This document shows positions 10,359 through 22,500 of a DNA stretch of 64,000 nt, piece after piece. The position numbers were made by a program, and so were the translations under genes. Position 1 is the first letter of the stretch; every line of letters begins with the position of its first letter. The DNA comes from Pseudoips prasinana (taxonomy: Eukaryota > Arthropoda > Insecta > Lepidoptera > Nolidae), in assembly GCA_951640165.1 (NCBI GenBank), contig OX621238.1, positions 30,280,001 to 30,344,000 on the forward strand, given 5' to 3'. The notes beneath the pieces were generated by a model. It was not told the DNA's origin. It searched no databases and worked only from the letters and a program-made list of their open reading frames with translations.

Positions 10359-11009
10359 ATATCGTATAGGGATGTTTTATGCTACTCTACTCATTCTTCG
10401 ATAATACACTAACACAACATTTGAGGAACGTAGGCATTTTTCTATATTAATGCAAACCAAGCATCTTGGATGACACTGGTGGTCACTATGCATTCGCAGT
10501 CATAGTCTTGGCTAGCGAGTACGATATATCGATTTGTGTTTAGTGTCCAAACATATTACCTTGATCTATACTTTTAAAGTGTTTCTAAGAAAATCAACTT
10601 TTACTAGACTTTTTGCGTGTATTCTGAAACAATATACTCATGAAAGGTGTATATGAGATACACGCTACACACGTAATCAGCTTACACAACAACTCTTAGC
10701 CTAGTGAATCTATTTGTCCCTTACATTGTGTTACCTACTTTCTATTCAAATCTGAATTGTTGTACAAACATACTGGAACCCAGTTTCAAAATCAATAAAT
10801 AAATCTTCAGTCTGACCTTCAAAGGCAAAATTGGTGCTTTAAATTCTTAATTTTACCCTTTGCTTGGATTGATTGTAGATTTTATGTATTCTAACAATAA
10901 AAGCGTTATGAATTTTTAATGACTTGAATACTAAACTGGTCAGAATTATAGTCTCAACCATTGACCCATATGTATTCTACTAGACGCACAATCAATTGAG
11001 AATTTGCTC
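10359..11009. other. No gene recognised
   Basis: AT-rich DNA with no supported ORF. Confidence 0.4.
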
Positions 11010-11041
11010 ACTGAGTTGCAGCGCCCGCGCTGCAACTCAGT
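11010..11041. repeat. GC-rich perfect hairpin
   Basis: ACTGAGTTGCAGCG pairs with CGCTGCAACTCAGT across a 4-base loop. It opens a local GC-rich island (to about 11100) in AT-rich DNA. Confidence 0.75.
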
Positions 11042-11768
11042 CAATTTTGGCCGTCGCGCCCGCGCGCGCCCCTCACCTCGCGCACAGCCGGACTGGGACA
11101 GAGTTTTTATTAGAAACAGCGTGTCTAGTTATACATATAAGTCAATGGTCTCAACACATAGTTTTGAATATTATACATTAGAATCAATTACGGATTGGAT
11201 AAACGGAACCCACTCCGCCGCATCAGGCATATAATTATGTAGATGGTTTTACTAAAGAAATGTATCCATTATCCATCCGCTTCCGTTCACTGATCCTTGC
11301 TCCAAAGTATAAGATTATCATCTATACTTTTCTTTATGTATAGACTACATAGCGGGCGTACTAACGGGTTTTGAAGTTCAGTTCGAAAGTTATTCTGTGA
11401 CTTTCTGGCTGGTATAATATTTGAAGAGAAGATTATCTCTATGATCCTTTGTAAATTGAAAGTGTTTAACTAAGATTAAACTTAAATTCAATTTATCTAT
11501 TAGATGTTAACTACCGTTGGCGGTCATTGAGTCTTATTAATAACCACAATCCTTTGCTTATAGTTTGACTTAGCAAGTTTCTAACTAGTGAGTAGTTAGA
11601 AACTTACCATACAAATATACCACGCCCTACTTAATAATACCATATATTTATGTCGTTAAGTATTAAGTTGACTATCGATTGGATTAATGACACAACGTGT
11701 ATTTTTTATTTGATTTGTAGATTTTTATGATTGGATGCAGTGTTTGATATCGATTCCAATTGTTCAAT
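11042..11768. other. GC-rich patch then AT-rich DNA, nothing recognised
   Basis: The GC-rich patch up to about 11100 resembles in base use the island at 29573-29812 but shares no obvious sequence. The two short overlapping ORFs here look accidental. Confidence 0.4.
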
Positions 11769-11870
11769 CAAATTTCCCCAATTGAAAGTAAACCTTATGC
11801 TTATGTGATAAAGTTGAAAATCTATGAAGGAAATTTGACAGATTGGAATAGGTGGATGTGCTGGCGTCTG
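11769..11870. mobile_element. Right half of the TACAGACGCC MITE
   Basis: Carries the internal CAAATTTCCCCAATTGAAAG block, the AAATTTGACAGATTGG block and the right inverted end GATGTGCTGGCGTCTG followed by TA. The left terminus is not recognisable. Confidence 0.7.
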
Positions 11871-11941
11871 TACATGTGACGCATTGCACGATATCATCAC
11901 GTGTATAACTGTGTGTATGATATAGAAATAATACTGCACGA

Positions 11942-12149
11942 CTGCACGTGTGGCGCAGTGGCTAAGACATTCGCCTCGCCGCTTAGTGCCACGGGTTCGA
12001 GTCCCGTGCCGGACAACTATTTGTGTGGCCCATAAATAGTTGTTCTGAGTCTGGATGTAATTTGTGTCCATCTATTATATGTTTGTAAAGTACCCCGCGA
12101 CACAGGGATTAATTTCAAAAATGCGGGCCTTTTCTTTCAAAAAAAAAAC
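11942..12149 (+). mobile_element. tRNA-headed SINE, family C
   Basis: The head has pol III box A-like TGGCGCAGTGG and box B GGTTCGAGTCC. The body has the AACTATTTGTGTGRCCCATAA and GTAAAGTACCCCGCGACA blocks shared with copies at 32702, 47269 and 48728, and it ends in poly(A). The head is tRNA-like but not a gene, since the folded acceptor stem is absent. Confidence 0.85.
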
Positions 12150-12345
12150 ATACGAACATCCGATAGAGAAGTTAATGTGTTCACTCTACTAAATAATCGC
12201 TTTTTGTGGTCCAAATCGCGTGTACATGCCTCTCTGTATGTTTGGCCGGACCGTCACAACTGGTTTTGGTTTTGGTTTGATGTGCTTTGGTTTGTGGGGT
12301 AGCATTACATGCCGACCTTCGCTATACACACAAGGTTCTTAATAA
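12150..12345 (+). repeat. Interspersed repeat E
   Basis: Shares the blocks CTACTAAATAAT, TATGTTTSGCCGGACCGTC and GGTAGCATTA...GACC with 18445-18700, and ends in TAATAATAATAA. Both copies end in a simple ATA repeat, as in a retroposed element. Class unknown. Confidence 0.6.
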
Positions 12346-13546
12346 TAATAATGAGAAAACGCAAACCATTGGTTCAGTTTAGTAAACTTAAATGTTAGAT
12401 TAATCGGAATATTGTTTCTTTCTATTTAAAGTCAAAAGTTTAACTTCATAAATGGACTGACTATTTATGTATGTATGTACGAAGTTCCTTATCGCGCGTT
12501 GTGAAAGGGGGCTAGACGGAAAAAAATCTTACGAAAAGTTGTCACGACACTTTTTGCAGCTGTGCGGCGTGCGCATGTTTCTCTGTCTGTCTCTCTCTCT
12601 CTCTCTTATAGAAAGCAAGCCAGATATTTTTATTTCTACTTCGCATTGAGCAGAGTGGACGTGTCGCGACGATTATTTTTGTTGAGTGTATACAGGTTTT
12701 TTGTACATAATAAAGAATAAGAAATAACTTCGTTCCATCCGGGTGTCCCTTGACATCTCTCAAGTTTTTATTTTATTGTATTTTGCTAACGACTTTTCTG
12801 TAGAATACGTACAACTTAATACAACTGCGTACTTGAAGCCTCAATCACATAAAAGTGTAAGTACTAAATGGGTAATCCAAAACAGAAAAAGATTTTAGTC
12901 TTGTTTCATAATTGGTATCAATTTCACTCGTTGCTTCTATATCATCAAGCACACTCAAGCGTTCTATGTTTGCGGTTCTTTTATTACTACGCAAACATTT
13001 CAACTATCGAGAAAGACCAAGAAAAAACTTGTTTTATTGACATTATGTTGGACTGGAAATAAATGCATGTATGAGGGATACATGCATTGATTTCCAATCC
13101 TTTTCATAATTCATTTAATCATTGTCGAACATAGGTACATACATTTTTTAACAATACATTTCCAGATGTGAGTGAAAGTGTCTTCCCATTATGTTCTACC
13201 ATTATGGCATGCAATGGTTATACAAAATTAAAATTTATTAATATGTCAATGTTATAATTCTAGTTAATCAAAATATAATGTTAATATAATCGGATACAAA
13301 TTTAAAATTACAACTGTCAAATTAATTTCATTTCATTTCATGTGATTGAGGCTTTAAGTACGCAGTTGAATTAAGAAAAGTTGTAGGTACTATTTTTAAT
13401 TATTTATTGATCACCTACGTTACACTCTAGAACACTTTTTTATTTTGAAAGCAACCTATATCAGATATGTTAAACGATAGCGAATTAGTCCAATCTTTGC
13501 AAATTTTTCGTGTTTATATGCTAGTATATTCAGTACCATTTTGACG
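12346..13546. other. No gene recognised; (TC)n microsatellite at about 12582-12606
   Basis: AT-rich DNA. An AATAAAG near 12708 follows a GC-richer stretch and could be the end of an old LTR, but no partner LTR or TG...CA boundary was found. Confidence 0.4.
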
Positions 13547-13772
13547 GGCCTATACGTTGGCGTGGTTGGCAAATGCTTGCTTTTCTCGCTCCGGAGGTCG
13601 TGGGTTCGATTCTCACCCAGGGCAGATATTTGTAAATATGTAGTATATCAGTTATCTGGTTTCCATAGTACAAGCTCTGCTTAGTTTGGGATCAGATGGC
13701 CGTGTGTAAATAATGTCCCAGGATATCCTCTCAGTAGCACTGTTGTTGTAATAACTATTATTATTATTTATC
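13547..13772 (+). mobile_element. tRNA-headed SINE, family B
   Basis: Box A-like TTGGCGTGGTTGG and box B GGTTCGATTCTC lie in the head. The body ends with the conserved CTCTGCTTAGTTTGGGATCA and GTGTAAATAATGTCCC, then an ATT-type simple tail. Sister copies are at 25303, 31560, 41993 and 48970. Confidence 0.85.
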
Positions 13773-13899
13773 TGTATATTTGTGTGTATATATATGTATG
13801 TATATATATATAATATTTATTAGTTTATTTTAATATGGTATTTGTGTAGGTATTCTATATATCCTCAGATTTTAATTTTCTTACTCACTGTCCTTATAG

Positions 13900-14012
13900 T
13901 GCACCTACTATGTTTTCTCTGCATCACCCCAAGGTTGACTGGCAGAGAATGCCTTTGGCATTAAGTCCGCCTCTGTACATTCTTGTGCATAAAGTTTTAA
14001 AATAAAATAATA
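13900..14012 (+). mobile_element. LINE 3'-end fragment (GGCATTAAGTCCGCC type)
   Basis: Contains GGTTGACTGGCAGAGAATGC, GGCATTAAGTCCGCC and TGTGCATAAAGTT before a tail of AATAA units. It is about 85 percent like 36886-37010 by eye. It resembles the 3' end of lepidopteran CR1/Jockey-type LINEs; class assignment is inference. Confidence 0.65.
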
Positions 14013-14941
14013 AAAAATATTATTATTATTATTTATTGCGCTAGTTTAGCTATCGTTTGGGTTAACGTGTCTTATAGGAGTACAAGACAAGTTATAAGTG
14101 GGCCATATATTGTAACAATTTTTTTTATGTAACCCTTTACTTTTGTTCCATGGTAGTAGCTTAGAGAATTTTACATTCGGCATGTACTTATCTATTTTTT
14201 TTATATTTGGATGGAGAAGGTTCTCCAACTTAAGAATGCCTTTGTCAAATATTACTAATATTATGATATATTAGAAAGAAAGAAAGAATATATACTTATG
14301 AGACACAAGGTACATCAGTATAAATTAAGTAATAGGGGTACAACACACATAACAATACATAAAAAAAATTTGATCCTTATAAATAACAATGAATACATTT
14401 TTCTATAATCCATAATTTTACGCACCTATTCGATGTGGTACCCATACTAAGCACCTTTGTGACTAAAAGGCCACACTTCAGCATTCTGCCACAGTTCAGC
14501 ATTCTGCCACAGATGACTGTGGCGCTGATTTTCAACTTTTACCTTTAATACTACTATTAATAATTACTTAAGCCTAACTAACGGTGAGTAGCTGTTTTGA
14601 CAGTGGAAGAAAAGGTTAGCCACTACGAAGTGTCACTCTTGTTGCAAGTATCCAAAGGCTAACTGTCTCAGTAGTCCTGTGGTAGCCTGTTCTACTGTAG
14701 ATAATGGCTCTGGGTTCAACAGCCCAGAATCAGGAAGATAGGTCGGAGAGCACGTAAAGGTCCTGTCCTTACTCTCGTCGTGGCAGCTTGCCCGTTTCAC
14801 TGCGTCATGGGAATACACCTGTGTTTACGCCAATACTTGTGCACTTTAATGTGTCTCGCGCAAGTGGCTAAGCTCAAGAAGATTATTTAATTAAAAGGTA
14901 CTTATTTTTAGGCGGTCTTTTTGTATGGCAATTGCGTTGTA
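14013..14941. other. No gene recognised; short tandem repeat near 14478
   Basis: Two tandem 17-base copies of TTCAGCATTCTGCCACA occur at about 14477-14511. Otherwise AT-rich. Confidence 0.45.
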
Positions 14942-15087
14942 CAGACGCCAGCACATCCAGTTGCACCAATCTGTCAAATATATTTTATAGATTTTCAAAT
15001 TTATCATATATGTTGGTTCATTTTCTATTGGGGAAATTTGACAGATGGGGGTATCTGTCAAATTTCCCATGGATGTGCTGGCGTCTG
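14942..15087. mobile_element. TACAGACGCC MITE, complete copy
   Basis: Terminal inverted repeats CAGACGCCAGCACATCCA and TGGATGTGCTGGCGTCTG, flanked on both sides by TA. The inner parts are also inverted (CAATCTGTCAAAT versus ATTTGACAGATKGGG), so the 146-bp unit can fold back. The TA flank suggests a Tc1/mariner-type mobiliser. There is no ORF. Confidence 0.85.
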
Positions 15088-15479
15088 TACAAACAGAATT
15101 CTGATCAAAATGTTTATAATCACAAAAAATATTTCCATTTATGTATAAATACTTTTTATTCTTTTGTTATTTCACCCAAGTTTTATTATGAAAATCCTTT
15201 ACTGGTATTTATAGCGTTTTAAATAAAATCTCGTCTCCCACAAAAGGCAATAACATCGATGACATCTAACGATTCTTTGATGCTAAGGCTTTTGTACAGT
15301 CAGAGATCGGATAAGCGTCTGTAATCAATCGTGGTTTTTGGGTCAATGAGTTTTAATAACGCCTTCGTATAAAACATTATAATGAGAAAAATATCAAAGA
15401 ATATTAATAAATTCATGCGGGGGTTATATTTATTTTAAATATACAGTACCTACCTATTTTAGTGAGAAATGTGATATTT
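15088..15479. other. AT-rich DNA, nothing recognised
   Basis: No ORF or repeat family identified. Confidence 0.4.
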
Positions 15480-15790
15480 CTTTTTAGGGCCGACTTGCCG
15501 AATGTGATTTTTTTTATTCGTAGTCAAATGTCAAAAAGCGGAACTCTTATGGATTCGTCATGTCTGTCTGTCCGTCCGTATGTCACATCCACTTTCTTCC
15601 ATAACTATAAGAACTATACTGTTGACACTTGGTAAGAAGATGTAGTCTGTGAACCGCATTAAGATTTTCACACAAAAATAGAAAAAATATATGATGTCCA
15701 TTGCCATGCAAACAGAACCCACTGAATTTTTTTTTGAACGAGATCTAGTAATAAAAAACATATTATGTTACTTGCTGCTACGGAACCCTT
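15480..15790. repeat. Interspersed repeat G (GGGTTCCGT type)
   Basis: Bounded by AGGG...and...CGGAACCCT-like inverted ends. It includes TGTCTGTCCGTCCGTATGTC, AACTATAAGAACTATACTGTTG and TTTTTTGAACGAGATCTAG, all shared with 46215-46970. Probably a non-autonomous DNA element; class uncertain. Confidence 0.65.
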
Positions 15791-16061
15791 CATGAGTGAC
15801 TCCAAATCGTACTTGTTTTATAAATTTATCGCCCCTGACGCCAAAACGTTGCATTCTTTATTTGTCCATCAAGTGCTGAAAATAGTTCACCCAGAAATCT
15901 TTTATGCTACGGTTTGAAGAAAATAATGGCCATGTGCGAGTTAGTAAAAGGTTCGAATTGAATTATTAACAATTAAAATATCAGTCAAATGACATTTTCA
16001 TTCATTTCACAGGCAAGTAATTCTAAAATACATGATGACACATACATATATTCGATGATTG

Positions 16062-16325
16062 ACGGTCACCATAGCCTAGTTGGTAGTGCTCCTGCCTAGG
16101 AACTGGTGGTCCTGGGTTCGAATCCCGGTAAGTGCAAACATTTGTGTGATGAGCACGAATATTTGTTTCTGAGTCATGGATGTTTTCTATGTATATAAGT
16201 ATTTATCTATCTATATAAGTATGTATATCGTCGCCTGGTACCCATAGTACAAGCTTTGCTTAGTTTGGGGCTAGGATGATCTGTGTGACATTGTCCCTAG
16301 ATATTATTATTATTATCATTATATT
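16062..16325 (+). mobile_element. tRNA-headed SINE, family A
   Basis: The head has box A-like TAGCCTAGTTGG and box B GGTTCGAATCC. The body shows TTTGTGTGATGAGCACGAAT, a TATC-rich segment and GCTTAGTTTGGGGCTAGGAT, and the tail is made of ATT units. Sister copies are at 26132, 26960, 47478 and 50232. The 3' half resembles family B (TTAGTTTGGG), so the two share a tail, probably that of a partner LINE. Confidence 0.87.
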
Positions 16326-16889
16326 ATAAATCTAACCCCTTAAATTTTGTTGTTAATTGATTCTAACTTTACAGTACTACTACCTATGGAGGTAGTATAC
16401 GGTTATATGTAAGTACATAAAAGTAGTTGTAAATATCATACCTACCTACTTAAGTCACAGAGCATCCCATGGCTAAGCCATACGAAGGTACTCTTTAAAT
16501 ATAAAATATTGAACATTTTACTAAAGAATTCTCGTTTGAGCCAGGTGATATTTCAAAAATATATTTATGCAGCTACACTAATTAAGTGCTATTGAAGTCT
16601 TCTTTGAGTAAAATGAAATATTTAAAGTATTTACCCTCTGTGGAGCGTAGTCGAGTGATGGCCTATATAAAAGGAGACATGATATTCTCGCCAACGTAGT
16701 ATCGATAAAATACACTAAGTTAATACATTTCGTCCATTTGAAAATCTTTATTATTATATTGAAAAGTTTCGTTACCTACTTGTTTGTTACACAGGAAAAT
16801 TTATTAATGCCAAATCAAGAAAAATAGTAAATTCGCTGACTCGGTATATGTATTTGCAAAGAATTTAATAAAGCTTGTAAAATAAAAAC
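16326..16889. other. AT-rich DNA; isolated TATA-like motif
   Basis: CTATATAAAAGG at about 16662 is a strong TATA match, but no coding sequence follows. Confidence 0.4.
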
Positions 16890-18301
16890 ATAACGGTTGA
16901 CAGTAATAAGATAAAATTTAGTTCTTGGGCAACTCAAGGCATTAGACTGAGTAGAGATTTTTTATATGAGTTGTATGACAGAAGGTCCTATAACCCTGAT
17001 GTCAATTTTATTAATTATGTTAGAAATTATTCAAACATTTTTTAAAAGGTTTGCATTCAAGCTAAATCTTTATATATAAGAGATAAAATTAAAAAATCTG
17101 ATAATAAAATAAAATCAGCTTGGCAAATAATTAATACTGAAACTGGTAAAAGTAGATCAAGGGATCAAACATTAGTATTGAATATTGGTGATGAACTGGT
17201 TTCAGACAAGCTTACCATTGCCAATTTTTTAGCTGCTTTTTTTGTAAATATACCCGTGGATATTACTAAGTGTCTCGCATCATCACCAGATGTGGCTGAA
17301 CTATTTTTAAATCAAAGCGTAAAACAAACTGTGCCTAACTTTAGTTTTAAATCTGTAACAAGTGATGATATTATAAAAGCTTTTAAGAGTATTAAAAGGA
17401 AAGGCACAGAAGATTTGTGGGGACTGTCTGTTAAAGCAATTGAATCAATCATACTAAACATTGCTACAATCCTTGCAGCCATCTTCAATGGCTGTATAAG
17501 TGATGGTGTCTTTCCCGATTTAATGAAAATAAGTAAGATAATACCCATTTTCAAGGCAGGTTGTTCAAAAAATGCCACGAATTATAGGCCTATCTCAATA
17601 CTGCCAGCTTTAAGTAAAATATTTGAAAAGCTGATGCTCAGCCAAATGTTGTCGCACTTTAACGGGAATGAGATATGAGATATGAGAGAGAGAGAATGAG
17701 AAAAGTTAGCAGGTAAATTAAGTTCGGCTTCCTATGCTGTCTGGAAAGGCAATTGTCAGATGAACAAACTGCTAGATTAGTGTATTTCGCGTACTTTCAT
17801 AGCATTATGTCGTATGGCATTCTGCTGTGGGGTTCGGCGGCTGACATAGGTACTATTTTTGTATTGCAGAAAAGAGCAGTCAGAGCCATTTATGGTTTAG
17901 GCAGTCGCGATTCTTTGCGAAATTTGTTTAAAGAAATAAATATACTTACTGTGCCATCGGAATATATATATCAGAATATAATGTTTGTTAGAAAAAATAT
18001 TCATAATTATAAAAAGAAAAGTGAACTGCATAATATAAATACTAGGAATAAAAACAAACTAGCCATGCCAGGCTTTAGAGTAAGCAAAACTAATAAATCA
18101 TTTTTAGGAAATTGTATTAGGTTTTATAACAAGCTTCCTACTCAAATTACTGATCTGCCTGACACAAGTTTTAAAACACATATTAAACGTATACTTATGG
18201 CTAGGGGTTATTACACCACTAAAGAGTACATCGATGACAAAGACGTCTGGCTCTCACTTCCTACCTGCACATTGCTCGCTGGAGATCTTGTAGCCATATA
18301 G
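16890..18301 (+). pseudogene. Broken CR1/Jockey-like LINE pol (reverse transcriptase)
   Basis: The frame from about 16908 contains the endonuclease-RT linker (WATQGIRLSRDFLYELYD) and then a stop at 17043-17045. The frame 17178-17678 carries RT motif 1 (NYRPISILPALSKIFEKL). The central RT, including the YADD catalytic block, is deleted around 17678-17700 and replaced by GA-rich sequence. A frameshift lies near 17750, then the C-terminus runs 17753-18301 (YFHSIMSYGILLWG, RFYNKLPTQI, ending DLVAI). A short 3' UTR follows. Non-functional. The same kind of C-terminus occurs at 59519-59900 (minus), and a related endonuclease fragment at 35061-35330. Confidence 0.85.
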
Positions 18302-18444
18302 ACATGACTGATCTGCTGTGTTACGTGAACTATCTGTAAATGATTGCTATCATATACTTAATTTAAAATTATTGACTCTGTCTCAAAATGAATAATGTTA
18401 TTGTTTCGAAGTTTTTCTTTTGTATACCTAAATATAATCTAAAA

Positions 18445-18700
18445 TAATAAACATTCAGACAACCGATCGAGCATATATTGTGTTTGCCTACTAAATAATT
18501 ACTCTAATTGGACCAAATCCCGTGTTCATGCCCGCTTGAGTATGTTTCGCCGGACCGTCTCAACTGTGTCGTGTTGAAACCGGTAGTAGATGAACCCCAC
18601 TGAGTTTGTTTCGCTGGGTCTTCTCAGTTGGGGCGCATTGGATCCGGTGGTAGCATTAAAGCGCGACCGTCGTTATTAACACAAGGTCCGTCATAATAAT
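18445..18700 (+). repeat. Interspersed repeat E, longer copy
   Basis: Shares TATGTTTCGCCGGACCGTC and the terminal CGACCGTCGTTATTAACAC with 12150-12345, and in part with 60225-60340. Ends in ATA units. Confidence 0.6.
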
Positions 18701-18721
18701 AATACCTTTAATATAGACAGA

Positions 18722-18990
18722 ACCATTGACAATATGTAGTAAAAATATTAGACTTAAACTCGATAATTAAACATAATCTCTTGACAATAACTTGATACGA
18801 GCTAGCTAAATATCATTTCTGTAATAAAATAAATTTTATAAATGTTTTCATACAAGATGTACCTAAATATCTATGTTACTAGAAATAATATCTAATGTAT
18901 ACAACTATATTACTACAAACATGTTCTGACTATTACAAGCGCTTTTTTAAAGTCTACGTGAATAAAAACCTTTTTTATTTATTTACCCAT
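18722..18990 (-). repeat. Interspersed repeat H, reverse copy
   Basis: Reverse complement of 34290-34535 and 40385-40640, with the shared blocks CAAGCGCTTTTTTAAAGTC, ACGTGAATAAAAACCTTTT and CTTGACAATAACTT. Probably the 3' end of an unidentified LINE. Confidence 0.65.
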
Positions 18991-19156
18991 ATTGACACAA
19001 AGGATAATGCTCATGGTTATATGGGATCCCGTACCATCTTGCATCAAATCCAAACGTTGTTTTTAAGAGACTATACTTATCATACTAACTCCTACAGAAG
19101 TTCTTTTTGTAAAGAAAACCCGGGTTTCGGAGATATTTAAAAAAAAACGTAAATAA

Positions 19157-19189
<33 letters not shown>

Positions 19190-19511
19190 CGGGGTGGAAA
19201 ATCCTGCATGGATGTCCTCCGCCTTGGGGGAGGCGGAGGGGTCTGTCAGACTCCTACTGACTAAAAACCACCCCGGTGTTCCATCTCGCACCTGCGCCGG
19301 GGGTCGCGGGAACAACAAACGATACTTCCGCAGCCCCTAGCTGGTGCTGGCCCATACCTGCGGGCCTCCTCGCATTAGCGGGGGGAGTGAGGTGTTAAAC
19401 TCCCCCCGCAACGTCTAAGAGGGGCGCGCGTGGAACACGTCGCGCCGCCGCCTCGGGTCCAGATGTGTAGTGGGCGACGGACGCCCCCGAGTCCGTCGCC
19501 CCTGGACCCAT
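19190..19511 (-). other. 3' UTR of the R1-clade element
   Basis: GC-rich, non-coding, between the ORF2 stop and the poly(A). It has a G/C-rich inverted stretch near 19220-19240. Not shared with the 3' ends at 1-855 or 63 kb, which confirms a different subfamily. Confidence 0.7.
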
Positions 19512-22500
19512 TTAGGGGGGCTGGAAGAGGGCGTTGTCCGCCCTCCGCCGACGCCCGGTGCGTCTGCTGCGGGCCGGGTGAGAGGATGAGATCTCCCTCT
19601 CCCTTTCCGCAGCTTCCTTCCGCGAGATGACTGTCTCGCAGAAGGAAACCACCGCGTCCCAGGACTCCTCGCTGCCAACCATCGAGTTCACGACGGCCGG
19701 CAGCGACAGGTCACTGCCTACTCCAGAAATGAGGGCACGGCGCTGCTCCTCCCAAGCGGCACACTCTGCCAGCGTATGCAGCGCCGTGTCCTCCCGACAG
19801 TTGACGCAGTGGTGACACCGGGCGTCCGGCTCCCTGTTTATGCGACACAGGTACTTCCCGAAGCAGCCATGCCCCGAGAGTACCTGCGTCACCCGAAACG
19901 ACAGGGAGCCGTGCCTCCTCCCGAGCCAACGCTCGAGTACCGGCCGGACCGCCTCGATAGTGACGAGGCCGGCGGTTGGGCGCGAGAGCCTGTCCCGCCA
20001 TTCCGCCACCAGGGCCTCGCGAAGCTGCGACCGACGCAGCTCCATGTGTTGCTGCATCGGCCGCTCGCCTTGCGCCAGCATCTCCTCGCGCCACCGGTAC
20101 AGTGACGCGAGTACTTTCGCCTCGAGGTCCCAGGGCGGGGATCCGGCCAGTACACAGGCCGCCTCGTAGGAGACCGTGCGATATCCCCTGATGACTCTGA
20201 CGGCCATAGCTCTCTGCGGTCTCCGCAGAACAGCAATGCTACCGGCCGTCAGGTCAGCCGCCCAGATCGGGGCCCCGTACAGGGCCATCGATCGCACGAT
20301 CCCCACGTAGAGCCGCCTACAGGCCGCGCTCGGGCCCCCCAGATTGGGAAGCAGCGTTGACAGCGCCCCAGCCGCGCCCATCAACTTAGGCACCAGCCGC
20401 CGGAAGTGGGGTCCAAAGTCCCACTGGCTGTCGAGCACCAATCCCAGGTACTTCATGGTAGGCTCGACAGCGATCCGGACCCCCCCGACCACAATGTGTG
20501 ATCCGGGCGGCGGCGCCCGCCGGGGACCATGGAACATCATGGCCTCCGACTTGTTGAGGGCCACCTCCAGGCCGAGGCGCCGGATGCGGCTCACCACCTG
20601 TGAGACCGCAGCCGTCGCCAGCAACGCTGCCTCCCTGTGCGAACTCCCACGGGCCGTGACCAGCGTGTCGTCCGCATAACATGTCAGGTCCACGCCCGGC
20701 TGGAGTTCGCCCCTCAGCACCCAGTCGTACCCGATGTTCCACAGGAGTGGGCCCAAAACCGAACCCTGTGGAACACCGCACGACACTGAGTGCCGGTGTC
20801 CGCCATCTCGTCCCACGTAGGTGACACACCTCTCCGCCAGGTAAGCCCCAACGATGTGGCGGAGGTAGGAAGGCACTCGATGATATCGCAGTGCCTCCCG
20901 AATGCAACTCCAGGGCAGGGTATTGAAGGCGTTGGAGATGTCCAAGGACACCGCCAACATCACCCCACCCCGGGACACCGCTTCCTCCGCCAGGACTCTC
21001 ACCCTAGACACAGCGTGGATGGTAGAGCGCCCATGCCGAAAGCCGAACTGGCTCTCGTCCAGGTCCGGCCCCTCTCCGCACAAGTGGCCGACGAGGCGGG
21101 CTGCGATTATGCGCTCGAGCAGCTTGCCCACCTCGTCCAGCAGTACTATGGGCCGGTACCCGGACGGCGAGTCTGCAGGGCGCCCCGCCTTTCTGAGCAG
21201 GACCAGACGACCATGTTTCCACGAAGTGGGAAACTGGCCCCGCTCAAGGCACGCTGTGTAGAGTCCCGTCAGTTGGGGACCTAGCTCTTTCAGAGCGAGG
21301 GCCAACGCACAACCGTGAATCCCGTCGGGCCCCGGAGCCACGTTCTTGGCCCGGAGCCGCATCACGGCCGCCCTCAACTCTTCTTGTGTCACCTCTGGGA
21401 CGCTGATGGCGTTATCCTCTGTAGGCTCTGCGGCTGTGGGCAAAGCCATCGGCGGTGGCGTGTGCTCCGCTCTTGCCGGGAAGAGGGCTGCCACTACTTC
21501 CTCCAGCAGCTCGGGTTGGAGACTCTCCGTGAGTGGAGGCGCCGCGGCTCGAAGTTTCCCTCGAACCGCACGATAAGGGCGCCCCCACGGATCTCCGTCC
21601 AGAGTCTCCAACATCTCCTCCCTGGCTCGCGTCTTGGCTTCACCGATGGCCAGCCGCAGAGCCTCCTTCGCCGCGCGGTACACCTCATACAGCGCGGCCT
21701 CTTCGTCAGGGACCCGACGACGTCTCCTCCGGTATCGGGTGTACTGGCGTCTGACCGCCACGCACGCGACGCGCAATTGCGCGATCTCGGCGGTCCACCA
21801 GTACACCTGGCGCCTTTCTGTATGTGTGTGGACCCGGGGCATAGACGCGTCGCAGATTTGCGTCATCGCCCCGCGGAACCACAGCGCCTCCTCTTCGACG
21901 TCGACGGGTCCGTTCGTCGCCGACTCCCGGTACCAGGCCTGGACAATGGCGGCCTCCTCGAGAAGTTCCTTGTCGATGCGCTTACGCGCCCAGCGCGGAC
22001 CGTCTACCCGCGGGGCCGGTGGACCGCGGCCGCCAGTGGTCTGGGCGGAGACGTCGAAACGGATGTAGCGATGATCCGACAAAGTCTCCACCTCCACGGC
22101 GACATGCCAGTCGCGGACACGGCTCGCGACAGCAGGGCTAGCAAAAGAGACGTCCACTATTGAACCACCCCGCTGCCGCACGCAAGTGTGGACCGATCCC
22201 CGATTTAGGACGGTCAGGCCAGTCGTGACCGCCCACTCCTCCAGCACCTCACCCCGGGCATCCGTCACCGGAGATCCCCACGCCGCAGACTTTGCGTTGA
22301 GATCTCCGAGCAACAGCACAGGGCGAGGGTGGAGCCGGCCTACGACGGCACCCAACTCGACAAGGAAGTTCTCGAAGTCGGCGAGACTCTTGTTGGGCGA
22401 AAAATACGCCCCAATCGTACCAATTCCGTCCACGAGGGCTGCTACCCAGCCGTGCCCTCGGGACGGGTGGACCAGAGCCCCGCCAATGATGGCCACCAAG

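Noticed and set aside
12467..12775. Possible LTR end with AATAAAG and a GC-richer U3-like stretch
   Set aside because: No TG...CA pair, no target duplication and no second copy in the window.
16062..16140. tRNA gene-like sequence with perfect box A and box B
   Set aside because: Followed by a conserved SINE body and repeated many times; no closed acceptor stem, so a SINE head and not a tRNA gene.
16655..16740. Host promoter with TATATAAAAGG
   Set aside because: No coding sequence or transcript-like structure follows within reach; TATA matches are common in AT-rich DNA.
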